Source of the DNA: Actinomadura sp. HBU206391
Lineage (GTDB): Bacteria; Actinomycetota; Actinomycetes; Streptosporangiales; Streptosporangiaceae
Length of the DNA stretch: 64,000 nucleotides
Assembly (NCBI RefSeq): GCF_014323665.1
Contig: NZ_JABVEB010000004.1
Coordinates: forward strand, 1 to 64,000
Direction: 5' to 3'
Every line of letters begins with the position of its first letter. Positions within the stretch are counted from its first letter, which is position 1. A model generated the notes under the pieces. It ran no database searches, was not told where the DNA came from, and saw only the letters and a program-made list of their open reading frames with translations. Shown here piece after piece: positions 24,303 through 33,237 of this stretch. The position numbers and the translations under genes were made by a program.

Positions 24303-27131
24303 TCAGAGGTAGAAGCCGAAGCCCCCTGCGGAGGGCTCGCTGCCGGGCGGCAGATCCTCGGCGCGCAGAGTGGTGAGCTCGGCCCGCGAGGGAGGGGCGC
24401 CGGTCGTGACGCGCTGTGCCTGGCGGGCGACGGCGGCGTCGAGCAGGTTGCGCATGAGGCGGCCGTTTCCGAACGAGGGCCCGCGTTCCGCGCGGCGCAG
24501 CAGCCGGGTCAGCGCCTCCCTCACTCCGGGCGCGAGGCCGAACCCGTCGGCGGCGGCGAGCTGCTCGAACACCGCGATCAGCTCGTCGTCGATGTAGCCC
24601 GGGAAGCGCAGTTGCTTGGCGAAGCGCGAGTCGAGGCCCGGGTTGGCGGTCAGGAAATCGGCCATCTCCTGCTCGTACCCGGCGACGATCACGATCAGGT
24701 CCTCGCGGTGGTCCTCCATGAGCTTGACCAGCTCGGCGATGGCCTCATGTCCGTAGTCGTTCTTGAACGACGACTGGCTGAGCGTGTAGGCCTCGTCGAT
24801 GAAGAGCACCCCACCGAGCGCCCGTTCCACCAGCCGGCGGGTCCGCGGCGCCGTCTGGCCGATGTACTCACCGACGAGGTGGGCGCGGGACGCCTCGACC
24901 AGGTGGCCTGAGGAAAGCACGCCGAGTTTCTTGTAGATCCGGGCCAGCAGGCGGGCCACCATGGTCTTGCCCGTGCCGGGATCGCCGGTGAAGACCATGT
25001 GCCGGGTCGGAGCGGAGACCTTGAGACCCGCCGCACCACGCAGTTGTCCGGCGCGCGTGACGGCGACGAGCAGATCGATCTCCTCCTTGATCGAGTCGAG
25101 CCCGGTGAGCGCGTTCAGCTCGGCCAGCGGGTCCTCCACGGCGCCCGAGGTCTCCAGGGTGCGGGGCACGTCGGCGCGCTTGACGACGAGTTCGGCGCCC
25201 GGTTCCGTACGGCCGCGCACCGCCTCGACCACCAGGTCGGCCAGGTGCGGCGCGAGGCGGGCGTTGCGGAGGCTCTGCACCGGCGGCGCCGCAGCGAGCA
25301 GCTCACCGGCCGCGGTGAGGGCGCGCTTGTGCGCACGGGCTCCGCGCAGCGCCAGCTCACGGCGGAACAGTTCGGCATGCTCCTCGGCTGGGAACGGTCG
25401 CGTACGAGCGACGCGGAACCGGTTCAGGAGGGCCGGGTCGACCTCGCGGATTCGCTGCTCTCCGGTGGCGCCGCAGAGCGCGACCAGGTGCAGGTCGCCG
25501 TGCACGGCCATGAGCCGGTGCAGTTCGGCGGCGAGGGCCCCGCCGTTGCCGGGATCGGCGGCGATCTCGTCCAGGCCGTCGATGATCAGCAGCCGCTGCC
25601 CGGCGCAGTCGCGGATCTCCGCGTGCAGCTTGGCCGCGGCGTCCGCGAGGGGCTTGCCCGCGAAAAGGTTGTGCGTCGACCAGTACGGGGGCTGGGGCAG
25701 CTTGATCGCCTTGGCCAGCTCCTGTACGGCGGTGCGTTTGCCGGTGCCGTCCGGTCCCGCCAGCAGCAGCCGTACGGGCGCGCCACCGCCGGTGATCTCC
25801 TGGAGCGCGGCGGTCACCTCCGGCTGGCCCACCAGGCCCGAGACGAGGTCGGAGTCGGCGGAGCCCTTCGTGCGGCCGGCGGGCGTCTTCTTCCGTCCGT
25901 TCGCGGTCCGATCGTTCGTGGTCCGCCCGTTCGCGGTCCGGTCCTGCGCAGTCTGGTCCTTCGCGGTCTGGGCGGCCGTGCTCCGGCCCTTCGCACTCTG
26001 GACGCCCGCACTCTGGACGCCCGCACTCCGGCCGTTCGCGCCACGGCCGTTCGGGTTCGCCGGCACGAGCTTCGTGGTGAGCGGGTTGACGATGCGTCGG
26101 CGGAGCCCGTACAGCCGCCGCAGATCGATCTGGAACTGCCCGATCGGCACCCAGTCGGTCTTGGTCCGGGTCGGCTCGCCCGGCAGGCCCTGTACGCAGG
26201 CGCTGAACCGGGTCGCCATGTCGAGCCAGCCCCGGCAGGCGTCGGCCGCGCCCTCGACCAGCGCCTGCGTCAGCCTGCCCCGGATCTGCTCCTGCCACGT
26301 ACGGGCCTTGAAGCCCCAGCGCTCCACCGCGATGCGCGTGCACACCTCGTCGTAGAGGTCATCGCCGAGAGCGGGGCGCAGCTGAACCGGAACGCGCACG
26401 AGCCCGGCCTGCAGCAGCAACCCGCTCATGTGCAGTGCCACGGACTCGTCCGAGGGAGCGGCCTCCGCCAAGCGGTCACGCGCGGCCAGCAGGCCCGCGC
26501 ACACCCAGTCCAGATAGCCGACCGGCCCGGTCAGCTCGGGCAGTTCCGTCAGTATCTCCTCGCCGGCATGTGCGGCCCAGTGCTCCCGGAGGTCGCTCTT
26601 CGACAGGCTCACGTCACAGTCCGGCGGATCGTCGTACAGCCGGATGAGCGCCTGACGGCGTCGTTCGAGCGGCTCGATGCCCTCCAGGGCGACCAGGCAC
26701 TCGCGGGCCAGCCGGATCGCGAGCTCGCGGTCCGGCACCTCGATCAGCCAGTCCATCGGCGGCCGCCAGAGGTTGGTCGAGGTGACCCACCAGGTGTTCA
26801 GAGACGTCAGCGCAGCGGGCTTGCTGAGATGCCGGCCCAGCAGGCGGTCGAACAGCTGAGCCTGCGAGCCCCCCGAGATGGCGCCCACGCCGGGCAGAAA
26901 GCCGATCATGACGTACGCCTCGGCGGCGATGAGGGAGGCCGGAAGCGTCATGAGCTTGTGGTCGTTGGTGGTGAGTTCGACGCAGCGGGGATCCTTCGCG
27001 AGCGCGTCGATCCGTCCGGCGATCTCGTCGAACAGACCGTCGGGCACCCGCCATGGGCCGAAGGAGTAGACGTCGAGGATCGGCTCGTCGCTGAGAAGTA
27101 GCTCCAAGTGCTCCGGCAGCCGCATACCCAA
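24303..27131 (-). CDS. Large protein with two AAA+ domains (CbbX/SpoVK-like)
   Basis: A 942-residue protein. The first 360 residues are a helical region of unknown type. A low-complexity linker of ten pentapeptides follows. AAA 1 has LLLAGPDGTGKRTAVQEL and RLLIIDGLDEIAADP. AAA 2 has MVFTGDPGTGKTMVARLLAR, HLVGEYIGQTAPRTRRLVER, GGVLFIDEAYTLSQ, VIVAGYEQEM and LDSRFAKQLRFPGY, close to CbbX, SpoVK and the EccA ATPases of type VII secretion. It probably assembles into a hexamer and remodels a partner protein. No ESX genes are nearby. ATGs at 27131 and 27125 are both possible. Confidence 0.85.
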   Translation of the reverse strand: MGMRLPEHLELLLSDEPILDVYSFGPWRVPDGLFDEIAGRIDALAKDPRCVELTTNDHKLMTLPASLIAAEAYVMIGFLPGVGAISGGSQAQLFDRLLGRHLSKPAALTSLNTWWVTSTNLWRPPMDWLIEVPDRELAIRLARECLVALEGIEPLERRRQALIRLYDDPPDCDVSLSKSDLREHWAAHAGEEILTELPELTGPVGYLDWVCAGLLAARDRLAEAAPSDESVALHMSGLLLQAGLVRVPVQLRPALGDDLYDEVCTRIAVERWGFKARTWQEQIRGRLTQALVEGAADACRGWLDMATRFSACVQGLPGEPTRTKTDWVPIGQFQIDLRRLYGLRRRIVNPLTTKLVPANPNGRGANGRSAGVQSAGVQSAKGRSTAAQTAKDQTAQDRTANGRTTNDRTANGRKKTPAGRTKGSADSDLVSGLVGQPEVTAALQEITGGGAPVRLLLAGPDGTGKRTAVQELAKAIKLPQPPYWSTHNLFAGKPLADAAAKLHAEIRDCAGQRLLIIDGLDEIAADPGNGGALAAELHRLMAVHGDLHLVALCGATGEQRIREVDPALLNRFRVARTRPFPAEEHAELFRRELALRGARAHKRALTAAGELLAAAPPVQSLRNARLAPHLADLVVEAVRGRTEPGAELVVKRADVPRTLETSGAVEDPLAELNALTGLDSIKEEIDLLVAVTRAGQLRGAAGLKVSAPTRHMVFTGDPGTGKTMVARLLARIYKKLGVLSSGHLVEASRAHLVGEYIGQTAPRTRRLVERALGGVLFIDEAYTLSQSSFKNDYGHEAIAELVKLMEDHREDLIVIVAGYEQEMADFLTANPGLDSRFAKQLRFPGYIDDELIAVFEQLAAADGFGLAPGVREALTRLLRRAERGPSFGNGRLMRNLLDAAVARQAQRVTTGAPPSRAELTTLRAEDLPPGSEPSAGGFGFYL
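25893..26042. repeat. Ten 15-base in-frame repeats in the AAA+ gene
   Basis: Ten consecutive 15-base units encode pentapeptides of the form S/T-A-x-G/D-R/Q (GANGR, SAGVQ, SAGVQ, SAKGR, STAAQ, TAKDQ, TAQDR, TANGR, TTNDR, TANGR). Two neighbouring units are identical in DNA. The copy number could vary among strains; the segment forms a flexible polar linker. Confidence 0.75.
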
Positions 27132-27204
27132 TCCCCCATCAGCCCTGCTAAACCGGACAGCAGCCTAAGGGAATGGAAACCCGAGCACCGACGGATCACG
27201 GCCT

Positions 27205-27501
27205 CTAACCGCCGGCCATGGCTCCCACGATCAGGTAGGGCTCGGTGCCAGTCGCGACCGCGTGCGGCAGTGGGGCGTCGGGCTCCTCGTGGGACAGGTC
27301 CCGCTCGCACGCGAAGAACCGCACGAACGCCCGGCGCCGCCCGGTGACCTGGTCACGGATCGTCCCGCGCAGCATCGGGTAGCGGTTCTCGAGCGCGTCG
27401 AGGACCAGGCGCTGCGTGACCTGGCCCTCGACCGGCAACCGCACCTCGCCGTCGACCCGCGCGAGCGTGCGCAGATGCGCGGGGAGCACCACCCGGATCA
27501 C
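27205..27501 (-). CDS. Ubiquitin-like MoaD/ThiS family protein ending in Gly-Gly
   Basis: A 98-residue protein, [16 protein letters not shown] at the start, then [17 protein letters not shown] and [15 protein letters not shown], ending VGAMAGG. This is the beta-grasp fold of MoaD/ThiS with the C-terminal diglycine needed for adenylation and sulfur or protein transfer. No moaE, thiamin or cysteine-synthase partner lies nearby. The GTG at 27501 overlaps the stop of the upstream BNR gene by four bases (GTGA), so the two are coupled. It may act as a sulfur carrier or small modifier; which is not readable. Confidence 0.78.
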   Translation of the reverse strand: MIRVVLPAHLRTLARVDGEVRLPVEGQVTQRLVLDALENRYPMLRGTIRDQVTGRRRAFVRFFACERDLSHEEPDAPLPHAVATGTEPYLIVGAMAGG

Positions 27502-28613
27502 GGCAACGTCTGCACTTCGACCGACAGCACGGCGGGCAGATCTCGCACGATGGGCGCCCAGCGATCCCCCGCGTCGGCCGACACGTACACCTGCCCGCCG
27601 GTCGTCCCGAAGTAGATCCCACACGGGTCGAAGGAATCGACGGCCATGGCGTCGCGCAGCACGTTGACGTAGCAGTCACGCTGCGGCAGACCTTCGGTGA
27701 GCGGCTCCCACTCGTTCCCGCCCGTTCGGCTGCGGTAGACGCGCAGCCGTCCGTCGAGTGGAAAATGCTCGGAGTCGCTCTTGATGGGGACCACGTAGAC
27801 GGTGTCGGGCTCGTGCGCGTGTACGGCGATGGGGAACCCGAAGTCGGTCGGCAGGTCACCACTGATCTCGTGCCATGACTCGCCGGCGTCATCGCTGCGC
27901 ATCACGTCCCAGTGCTTCTGCATGAACAGGACGTCCGGCCGCGAGGGGTGCGCCTCGATGTGGTGCACGCAGTGGCCGATCTCGGCGTCGGGATCCGGGA
28001 TGCCCTCGGACTGCAGCCCGCGATTGATCGGCCGCCAGCTCTCTCCGGCGTCGTCGGACCGGAACGCGCCGGCGGCCGAGATCGCCACGATGATCCGGCC
28101 GGGCCGGCTCGGCTCCAGCATGATGGTGTGCAGGCACAGCCCGCCGCCGCCCGGCTGCCATGACGGCCCGCTGCCGTGGCCGCGCAGGCCGGGAAGCTCC
28201 CGCCACCCCTTCCCACCGTCGGTCGAACGGAACAGTGCGCCGTCCTCGACCCCGGCGTAGACCGTGTCAGGATCGTCCGGCGACGGTTCGAGGTGCCAGA
28301 CCCTGGTGAACCTCCAGGGCTGTGGCGCACCGTCGTACCCCTGGTGCGTGCCGGCGTCGCCCTCGTACCGGAACTCGTTGCCCACCGGCTCCCACGACCT
28401 GCCGCCGTTCTCGGACCGCTGGATCAGTTGCCCGAACCAGCCGTTCGACTGCGAGGCGTAGAGCCGGTCCGGGTTCACCGGCGAGCCTTTGAGGTGGTAC
28501 ATCTCCCAGCCGCCGAAATGCGGGCCGCTGACGTCCCACCGGTCTCGCCGGCCGTCCGACGTCAGGATGAACGCGCCCTTGCGCGTGCCGACCAGCACTC
28601 GAATCCCTGTCAT
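27498..28613 (-). CDS. BNR-repeat beta-propeller (exo-sialidase-like) protein
   Basis: A 371-residue protein with at least five Asp-box repeats (S-x-D/N-x-G-x-x-W): [36 protein letters not shown] and SADAGDRW, spaced as blades of a propeller. It starts [17 protein letters not shown] without a signal peptide, so it is probably cytoplasmic and not a secreted sialidase; sialidase catalytic residues are not obvious. The stop overlaps the start of the ubiquitin-like gene. This pairing recurs in actinobacteria as far as I recall, with unknown function. Confidence 0.8.
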   Translation of the reverse strand: MTGIRVLVGTRKGAFILTSDGRRDRWDVSGPHFGGWEMYHLKGSPVNPDRLYASQSNGWFGQLIQRSENGGRSWEPVGNEFRYEGDAGTHQGYDGAPQPWRFTRVWHLEPSPDDPDTVYAGVEDGALFRSTDGGKGWRELPGLRGHGSGPSWQPGGGGLCLHTIMLEPSRPGRIIVAISAAGAFRSDDAGESWRPINRGLQSEGIPDPDAEIGHCVHHIEAHPSRPDVLFMQKHWDVMRSDDAGESWHEISGDLPTDFGFPIAVHAHEPDTVYVVPIKSDSEHFPLDGRLRVYRSRTGGNEWEPLTEGLPQRDCYVNVLRDAMAVDSFDPCGIYFGTTGGQVYVSADAGDRWAPIVRDLPAVLSVEVQTLP

Positions 28614-28839
28614 TGGAACCCCCTCCGCGCACCGTGGATCGCACAGTCGTCATTTCCGGCGCGGCCGGCTCGCCGAGACGAGAGGTCCACCGGCTTCAGT
28701 TTCCGAACCGTATCCCCGGCCGCCGACGAAAACCGCTCGTTCGAGCGGACTGACATGGGAGGTCGGCGACGCGGAAGCGGCGCGGCGAGAGTTCGGCAAG
28801 ATGCCGCTGCCGCCCGACCACCGGCACGCGGCGGCCGGG

Positions 28840-29265
28840 TCAGCGGTAGTAGCCCTCGACCGGGACGCGCGCCTCGTCGAACAGCGCGGGACCGTCCAGT
28901 CGTACGGGCGGCGGGCCGGTCGGCGGCTTGAGGGTCGTGAGCTGCTGGGTGGACAGCGCGAACACGACACGGCCGAGGCCGGAGCGCTCGATGGCGCCCG
29001 CGCACATGCCGCAGGGCTGGCAACTGGTGTACATCGTGGTCGTCGCCGCGGCGGCGGGGTCGAGTTCGCGGGCCGCCCATCTGGCCAGCTTCTGCTCGGG
29101 ATGGGCGCTGATGTCGTTGTCGGTGAGGGTCGTGTTGCGCTCTTCGGCGAGCACGTCGCCGTCCGGGCCGACCAGCAGCGATCCGAACGGCGGGTTCCCG
29201 CCCGCCCGTGCCTCGGCGGCGAGGTCGATCGCCCTGCGCAGAAAGCGTTCGTCGTCGGGGGTCAT
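28840..29265 (-). CDS. Nucleoside deaminase (cytidine/deoxycytidylate deaminase fold)
   Basis: A 141-residue zinc deaminase: NPPFGSLLVGPDGDVLAEE, the first zinc-site motif as AHPEQKL, and MYTSCQPCGMCAGAI with the two zinc Cys (PCGMC). It probably deaminates a free base or nucleoside, guanine-deaminase-like. The first motif is H-P-E where H-A-E is usual, but the ligand His and the proton-shuttling Glu remain. The ATG at 29265 overlaps the stop of the upstream LLM gene by four bases, forming a two-gene operon. Confidence 0.85.
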   Translation of the reverse strand: MTPDDERFLRRAIDLAAEARAGGNPPFGSLLVGPDGDVLAEERNTTLTDNDISAHPEQKLARWAARELDPAAAATTTMYTSCQPCGMCAGAIERSGLGRVVFALSTQQLTTLKPPTGPPPVRLDGPALFDEARVPVEGYYR

Positions 29266-30131
29266 CGATGCTCCGTTCGGGGGTGGTGTGCGCGCAGATC
29301 CCACGAGGCGGCCACGGTCGCGAGCGCCTGCCAGGCCGCCCGCGGGTGGCAGGTCTCACGCGGATCGCCGTTGAAGGGGTCGAGCACGACGGTGTCGGCG
29401 CCGAGATGGCGCAGTTGTTCGAGGTCGTCGAGAACCTGGTCGATCGTGCCCTCACCCGCGAGCCGCTCAGAGCCGGTCACCGGTGACCCGGTGAGCCGCA
29501 GGGCGATGCGCGGAGCCAGTGCGGGTGTCGGCCGCCGCCGCTCGTCCGCGATGGCCTTCAGCCGGTGCAGCGCCTCGCGATACCAGGGCAGCGTGAACCG
29601 CAGCGGATGCCATGCGTCGCCGAGGCGTACGGCCCGGCGCAGACCGGCGTCGCTGTTGCCGCCGACCCAGAGCGGTATCCGCCCGCTGCGGTAGTCCGCT
29701 TCGTCCTGCCAGGCCGTGAGCATCACCTGGAGGTGATCGTCGGTCAGCCTCCCGCGCCGCTCGAACGGGACGCCGAGCGCCTCGAACTCCTGCCGTGCCC
29801 AGCCGACGCCGACGCCGAGCACCAGCCGCCCCCCGCTGAGCCGGTCGAGGTTGGCGGCCATGCGGGCGACGAGCAGCGGGTGGCGGTACGGCACGATGAG
29901 CACGGTCGTCCCGAGCCTGACCCGGCCCGTGACGCCGGCCAGCCACGACAGCGTGGTGAAGGGCTCGTAGAACGGCGCCGGATACTGCTCAGCGACGTCG
30001 GGGGTCACCACGATGTGGTCCGAGACCATCAGCAGGTCGAAGCCGAGACCCTCCACCGTCTGCGCCCAGTCACGCAGCACACTGGGGTCGGTTCCAGGCC
30101 CGAAATTCGGGACGTTCACGCCTAGTTGCAC
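29262..30131 (-). CDS. LLM-class F420-dependent oxidoreductase
   Basis: A 289-residue TIM-barrel protein: MQLGVNVPNFGPGTDPSVL, GFDLLMVSDHIVVTPD, RVRLGTTVLIVPYRHPLLVA, LDRLSGGRLVLGVGVGWARQ and EFEALGVPFERRG. These are the luciferase-like monooxygenase family signatures of the F420-dependent TIGR03619 group. The reaction is probably reduction or oxidation of an unknown metabolite using F420. It heads an operon with the deaminase and is divergent from the Lrp gene. Confidence 0.87.
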   Translation of the reverse strand: MQLGVNVPNFGPGTDPSVLRDWAQTVEGLGFDLLMVSDHIVVTPDVAEQYPAPFYEPFTTLSWLAGVTGRVRLGTTVLIVPYRHPLLVARMAANLDRLSGGRLVLGVGVGWARQEFEALGVPFERRGRLTDDHLQVMLTAWQDEADYRSGRIPLWVGGNSDAGLRRAVRLGDAWHPLRFTLPWYREALHRLKAIADERRRPTPALAPRIALRLTGSPVTGSERLAGEGTIDQVLDDLEQLRHLGADTVVLDPFNGDPRETCHPRAAWQALATVAASWDLRAHHPRTEHR

Positions 30132-30224
30132 TCGTCCAGGCTATTCCGGAGATCAGCCCGGCTGGAAGAGATTCCTTCCGGCGTACGAGCCGAACGGCCG
30201 TGGATCTACCGGTACATTGACCGG

Positions 30225-30686
30225 ATGGCCGAGAGTCTTGATATGACCGACTGGTCGATCCTGGTGGAACTTCAGCGCGACGGGCGCGTCCCGCTCACCG
30301 AGCTGGGGCGGCGGGTGAACCTCAGCGCCTCGGCGACCACCGAGCGGGTCAAACGGCTCGAGACGATGGGCGTCATCGCCGGCTATCGGGCCGACATCGA
30401 CCTGGCCAAGGTCGGCTTCGCCGTGCTCGCCGTCGTACGCCTCAAGTACCCCGGCAGCCGGCACCAGCCGCTGCACCGGCTGCTCGACGAGCGCACCGAG
30501 ATCCTGGAGTGCCTGCGCACCACCGGCGAGGACTGCTACACGCTGAAGGTCGCCGCGGCCTCGATGCCGCACCTCGAAGAGATAGTGAACGAGCTGGCCC
30601 GGTTCGGCAGCACGAACACCAACATCGTCTACAGCCTGACGCTCCCCTACCGCGGGCCCCAGCGGCCCGCGCGGGAGCCCGCGTGA
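30225..30686 (+). CDS. Lrp/AsnC family transcriptional regulator
   Basis: A 153-residue protein with the Lrp HTH (ILVELQRDGRVPLTELGRRV, LSASATTERVKRLETMGVI) and the C-terminal RAM domain (VGFAVLAVVRLKYPGS, ECLRTTGEDCYTLKVAAASM, LEEIVNELARFGSTNTNIVY). It senses an amino acid or related ligand and should regulate the divergent LLM/deaminase operon or itself. ATG 30225 gives the family-like start MAESLDMTDWSIL. Confidence 0.9.
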   Translation: MAESLDMTDWSILVELQRDGRVPLTELGRRVNLSASATTERVKRLETMGVIAGYRADIDLAKVGFAVLAVVRLKYPGSRHQPLHRLLDERTEILECLRTTGEDCYTLKVAAASMPHLEEIVNELARFGSTNTNIVYSLTLPYRGPQRPAREPA

Positions 30687-30736
30687 CCCGGCCCTGAGCG
30701 GCGACGTGCCGGCATGCCTCCCGGCACAACACGACA

Positions 30737-30780
30737 TGGGTGTATTCGGTGGCCCTTCTGGGGGCCATCGAATACACCCA
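30737..30780. terminator. Long near-perfect inverted repeat between convergent genes
   Basis: The left arm TGGGTGTATTCGGTGGCCC pairs with GGGCCATCGAATACACCCA through one G-U wobble, a stem of about 19 bases with a short loop. It lies between the ends of the Lrp and NmrA genes and can terminate both. The length and near-perfection are unusual for a plain terminator. Confidence 0.75.
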
Positions 30781-30840
30781 TCACCCGGCCGGCGGTCGGG
30801 CGACCCGACGTGACCTGCGCCGTCATCTCGGCCTGCGCCG

Positions 30841-31677
30841 TCAGCGCGCCCCGGGGTCGAAGTCGGCGGCCCGGTGCGCGACCCATTCGGCATAGCCGAA
30901 CGCGGGACGCCCAGTGACCTCCTCGACGGTCGGCAGCGTCTCGGCCGCTCCGTCCTGTGCCTCGGCGAGCCGGGCGAGCAGGAAGTCGGCGCCCTGCGGC
31001 GGGATGCGCTCGATCAGCTGCCGCCTGATCTGCTCCGCGGGGACCTCTTCGAACCGCAGCGGGCTGCCGATCGTCTCCCCGATGATCCGTACGCGGTCGA
31101 TCTGGGTCAGCGACTCGGGCCCGGTGAGCTCATACGCCATGCCGGGCCGCGGTGCGAGCAGGGAGCGTACGGCGACCGCGGCGATGTCGCGCTCGTCGAT
31201 CGGAGCCGTGGACGCTCGCCCGTAGGCGCCGCGGACGACCCCGCCGGCGGCAATCTGGGCGGCCCAGGCGAGGTCGTTGGCCATGAACGCCCCTGGGCGT
31301 ACGTAGGTCCAGGACAGCCCGGACGCGGCGACGGCGCTCTCGCATTCCAGATGCCGGTCGCCGATCCACCCGGGTGAGGGGAGGGTGACGGCCGACGAGG
31401 ACAGCAGGACGACGTGCTCGAGCCCGGCCTGCCGAGCAACGTCGAAGAACCCGCCGAGCGCGCCGAAGAGGGGGAACAGAAACGCCCTGTCGACGCCGCG
31501 CAGCGCCGCCGGCAGAGTCTCGGGCCGGGTGAGGTCGCCGGCCAGGACCTCGACGTCCCCCGGAAGTGTCCGGGCGCCGGGGTCACGGGTGATGGCCCGT
31601 ACCTTCTCGCCCGCGTCGAGCAGCTGGGCGACGACATTGCGGCCGACGTTTCCGGTGGCACCGGTAACAAGGAGCAT
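30841..31677 (-). CDS. NmrA-like NAD(P)-binding protein
   Basis: A 278-residue atypical SDR: MLLVTGATGNVGRNVVAQLL at the start, VRAITRDPGARTLPGDVEVL, HVVLLSSSAV, and TYVRPGAFMANDLAW in place of the canonical catalytic Tyr-x3-Lys. This is the NmrA/quinone-reductase-2 type, often a redox sensor or quinone reductase. It is 61 bases downstream of the MFS gene on the same strand and likely co-transcribed under MarR control. Confidence 0.85.
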   Translation of the reverse strand: MLLVTGATGNVGRNVVAQLLDAGEKVRAITRDPGARTLPGDVEVLAGDLTRPETLPAALRGVDRAFLFPLFGALGGFFDVARQAGLEHVVLLSSSAVTLPSPGWIGDRHLECESAVAASGLSWTYVRPGAFMANDLAWAAQIAAGGVVRGAYGRASTAPIDERDIAAVAVRSLLAPRPGMAYELTGPESLTQIDRVRIIGETIGSPLRFEEVPAEQIRRQLIERIPPQGADFLLARLAEAQDGAAETLPTVEEVTGRPAFGYAEWVAHRAADFDPGAR

Positions 31678-31738
31678 GATGTTTCTCCTTCGTGCTGTGA
31701 GTTTGGCGGATGAAGTGGGTCCTATGAGGTGGGCCGTA

Positions 31739-33193
31739 TCAAGAGGTGGACCGCTTCGGGCCGATGATCAGGAACACGGCGACCGCCGCCAGGCAGAGGA
31801 ATCCGGCCGCGGCCAGACTGGCGGTGTTGTAGCCGTGTACGGCGGCCCGTGCGGCGAGATCCGCGGTCTGCGCATGGTCGCGGAGGAAGCCGGCGGCGGC
31901 CGTCCCCGCGATGCCGCTGAGTAGTGCTATTCCCAGCGAGGAGCCGATCTGCATGGAGGTCATGACAGTCGCCCCGGCGACCCCGGTGTCCGGTCCGGCG
32001 TCGAGGGTCGCCGTGTTGTTGGCGGAGATCAGCACCCAGGCGTTGCCGAGCCCCAGCAGCATGACGACGGGCAGCAGGTGGGTGACGTAGTCGCTGTCGG
32101 GACGCAGCAGGCCGAGCAGCACGAGTCCCGCGGCCGTCGTCATCAGTCCGGGGCAGAGCAGGAGCCGTACCGGGGTGGTGATCAGGAACCTGCGGGCGAG
32201 ACGCACACCGAGGACGATGGCGACGGTGTAGGGAACGAAGGCGACGCCGGCCTTGAGCGGCGGGTAACCGAGCACGTTCTGCAGGTAGAACGTGAGGAAG
32301 AAGACGCCCGCGAAGGTGCCGAGCGCCATGCACAGCACGGCCAGATAGGCGCCGCCCCGCCGGCGGTGGAGGACGACCCGTAGCGGCAGCATCGGCTGCT
32401 CCGTCCGGTGCTCGAACCAGACGAACAGGATCAGCAGAACGAGCCCCGACGCAAGGCCCATCATTGTCGGCCGAGCGGTCCAGCCACCGGATTCCGCCGT
32501 ACTGAAGCCGAAGACCAGTGCCATGAGTCCGGTCGTGGCGAGCACGGCACCGATGACGTCCACGCGAGCGCCGGCGCGGCGGGGCGTGGTGCGTACGGCG
32601 GTGACGATGCCGAATGCCGCGGCGGCCGCGATGGGCACGCTCACGAACAGGCTCCAGCGCCAGCCGACGAAGTCGGTGAGCAGTCCACCGAGGATCAGGC
32701 CGACGCCCGAACTGCTGCCCATGACCGTGCCGTAGATCCCGAACGCCTTCCCGCGATCTTCGGGTGTGGTGAAGGTCGTGGCGATCAGAGCGAGGACGGA
32801 AGGGGTGAACAGCGCTCCGAACACGCCCTGCAACGCCCGGGAGGTCAGGATCATGGCCGGGTTGAGGGCCAACCCGCCCAGCACCGAGGCCGCCGCGAAA
32901 CCGGTCAGCCCGATCAGCAGGCACCGTTTGCGGCCGATCTGGTCGGACAGCCTGCCGCCGAGCAGCAGCAGCCCGCCGTAGCCGAGGGCGAAACTGGTGA
33001 TCACCCACTGCCGTTCGGTATCGGTCAGGTACAGGGCACGCTGAACGGTCGGCAACGCGATGTTCATGACCGTGGCGTCCGCCGCGATCATCAACTGCCC
33101 GATGGCCACCGCCACCAGCGCCCACCAGCGCCGCGGATCCGGCGTGGACACCGAGACCGGCGAGGCCGGCGGCGCCTTGAGGACTGAACTCAT
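31739..33193 (-). CDS. MFS drug efflux transporter (DHA2, 14 TM)
   Basis: A 484-residue membrane protein with about fourteen hydrophobic spans. Motif A is GGRLSDQIGRKRCLLIG, motif C lies in GSSSGVGLILGGLLTD, and the N-terminus has MIAADATVMNIALPTVQRAL, characteristic of EmrB/QacA-type proton-driven exporters. It should export drugs or secondary metabolites across the cytoplasmic membrane. It is divergent from a MarR regulator and shares a multi-copy GTTGGCC operator with it. Confidence 0.92.
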   Translation of the reverse strand: MSSVLKAPPASPVSVSTPDPRRWWALVAVAIGQLMIAADATVMNIALPTVQRALYLTDTERQWVITSFALGYGGLLLLGGRLSDQIGRKRCLLIGLTGFAAASVLGGLALNPAMILTSRALQGVFGALFTPSVLALIATTFTTPEDRGKAFGIYGTVMGSSSGVGLILGGLLTDFVGWRWSLFVSVPIAAAAAFGIVTAVRTTPRRAGARVDVIGAVLATTGLMALVFGFSTAESGGWTARPTMMGLASGLVLLILFVWFEHRTEQPMLPLRVVLHRRRGGAYLAVLCMALGTFAGVFFLTFYLQNVLGYPPLKAGVAFVPYTVAIVLGVRLARRFLITTPVRLLLCPGLMTTAAGLVLLGLLRPDSDYVTHLLPVVMLLGLGNAWVLISANNTATLDAGPDTGVAGATVMTSMQIGSSLGIALLSGIAGTAAAGFLRDHAQTADLAARAAVHGYNTASLAAAGFLCLAAVAVFLIIGPKRSTS

Positions 33194-33237
33194 GGATCCC
33201 TCGATTCAGCGTGGGGGACATACATCGGCCGAACAAT

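Noticed and set aside
25893-26042. Tandem 15-base units considered as a possible CRISPR array
   Set aside because: Units are contiguous with no spacers, in frame inside a protein gene, and no cas genes are nearby.
24999-27101. 700-codon plus-strand frame opposite the AAA+ gene
   Set aside because: Low-complexity, no motifs, and the opposite strand encodes clear AAA+ domains; a GC-rich antisense shadow.
27205-27501. Assignment of the ubiquitin-like gene as moaD of molybdopterin synthesis
   Set aside because: No moaE or other cofactor genes are adjacent and the protein is coupled to a propeller gene, so the specific symbol is not justified.
28489-29694. 401-codon plus-strand frame over the deaminase and LLM genes
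   Set aside because: No recognisable motifs; both minus-strand genes have complete catalytic signatures.
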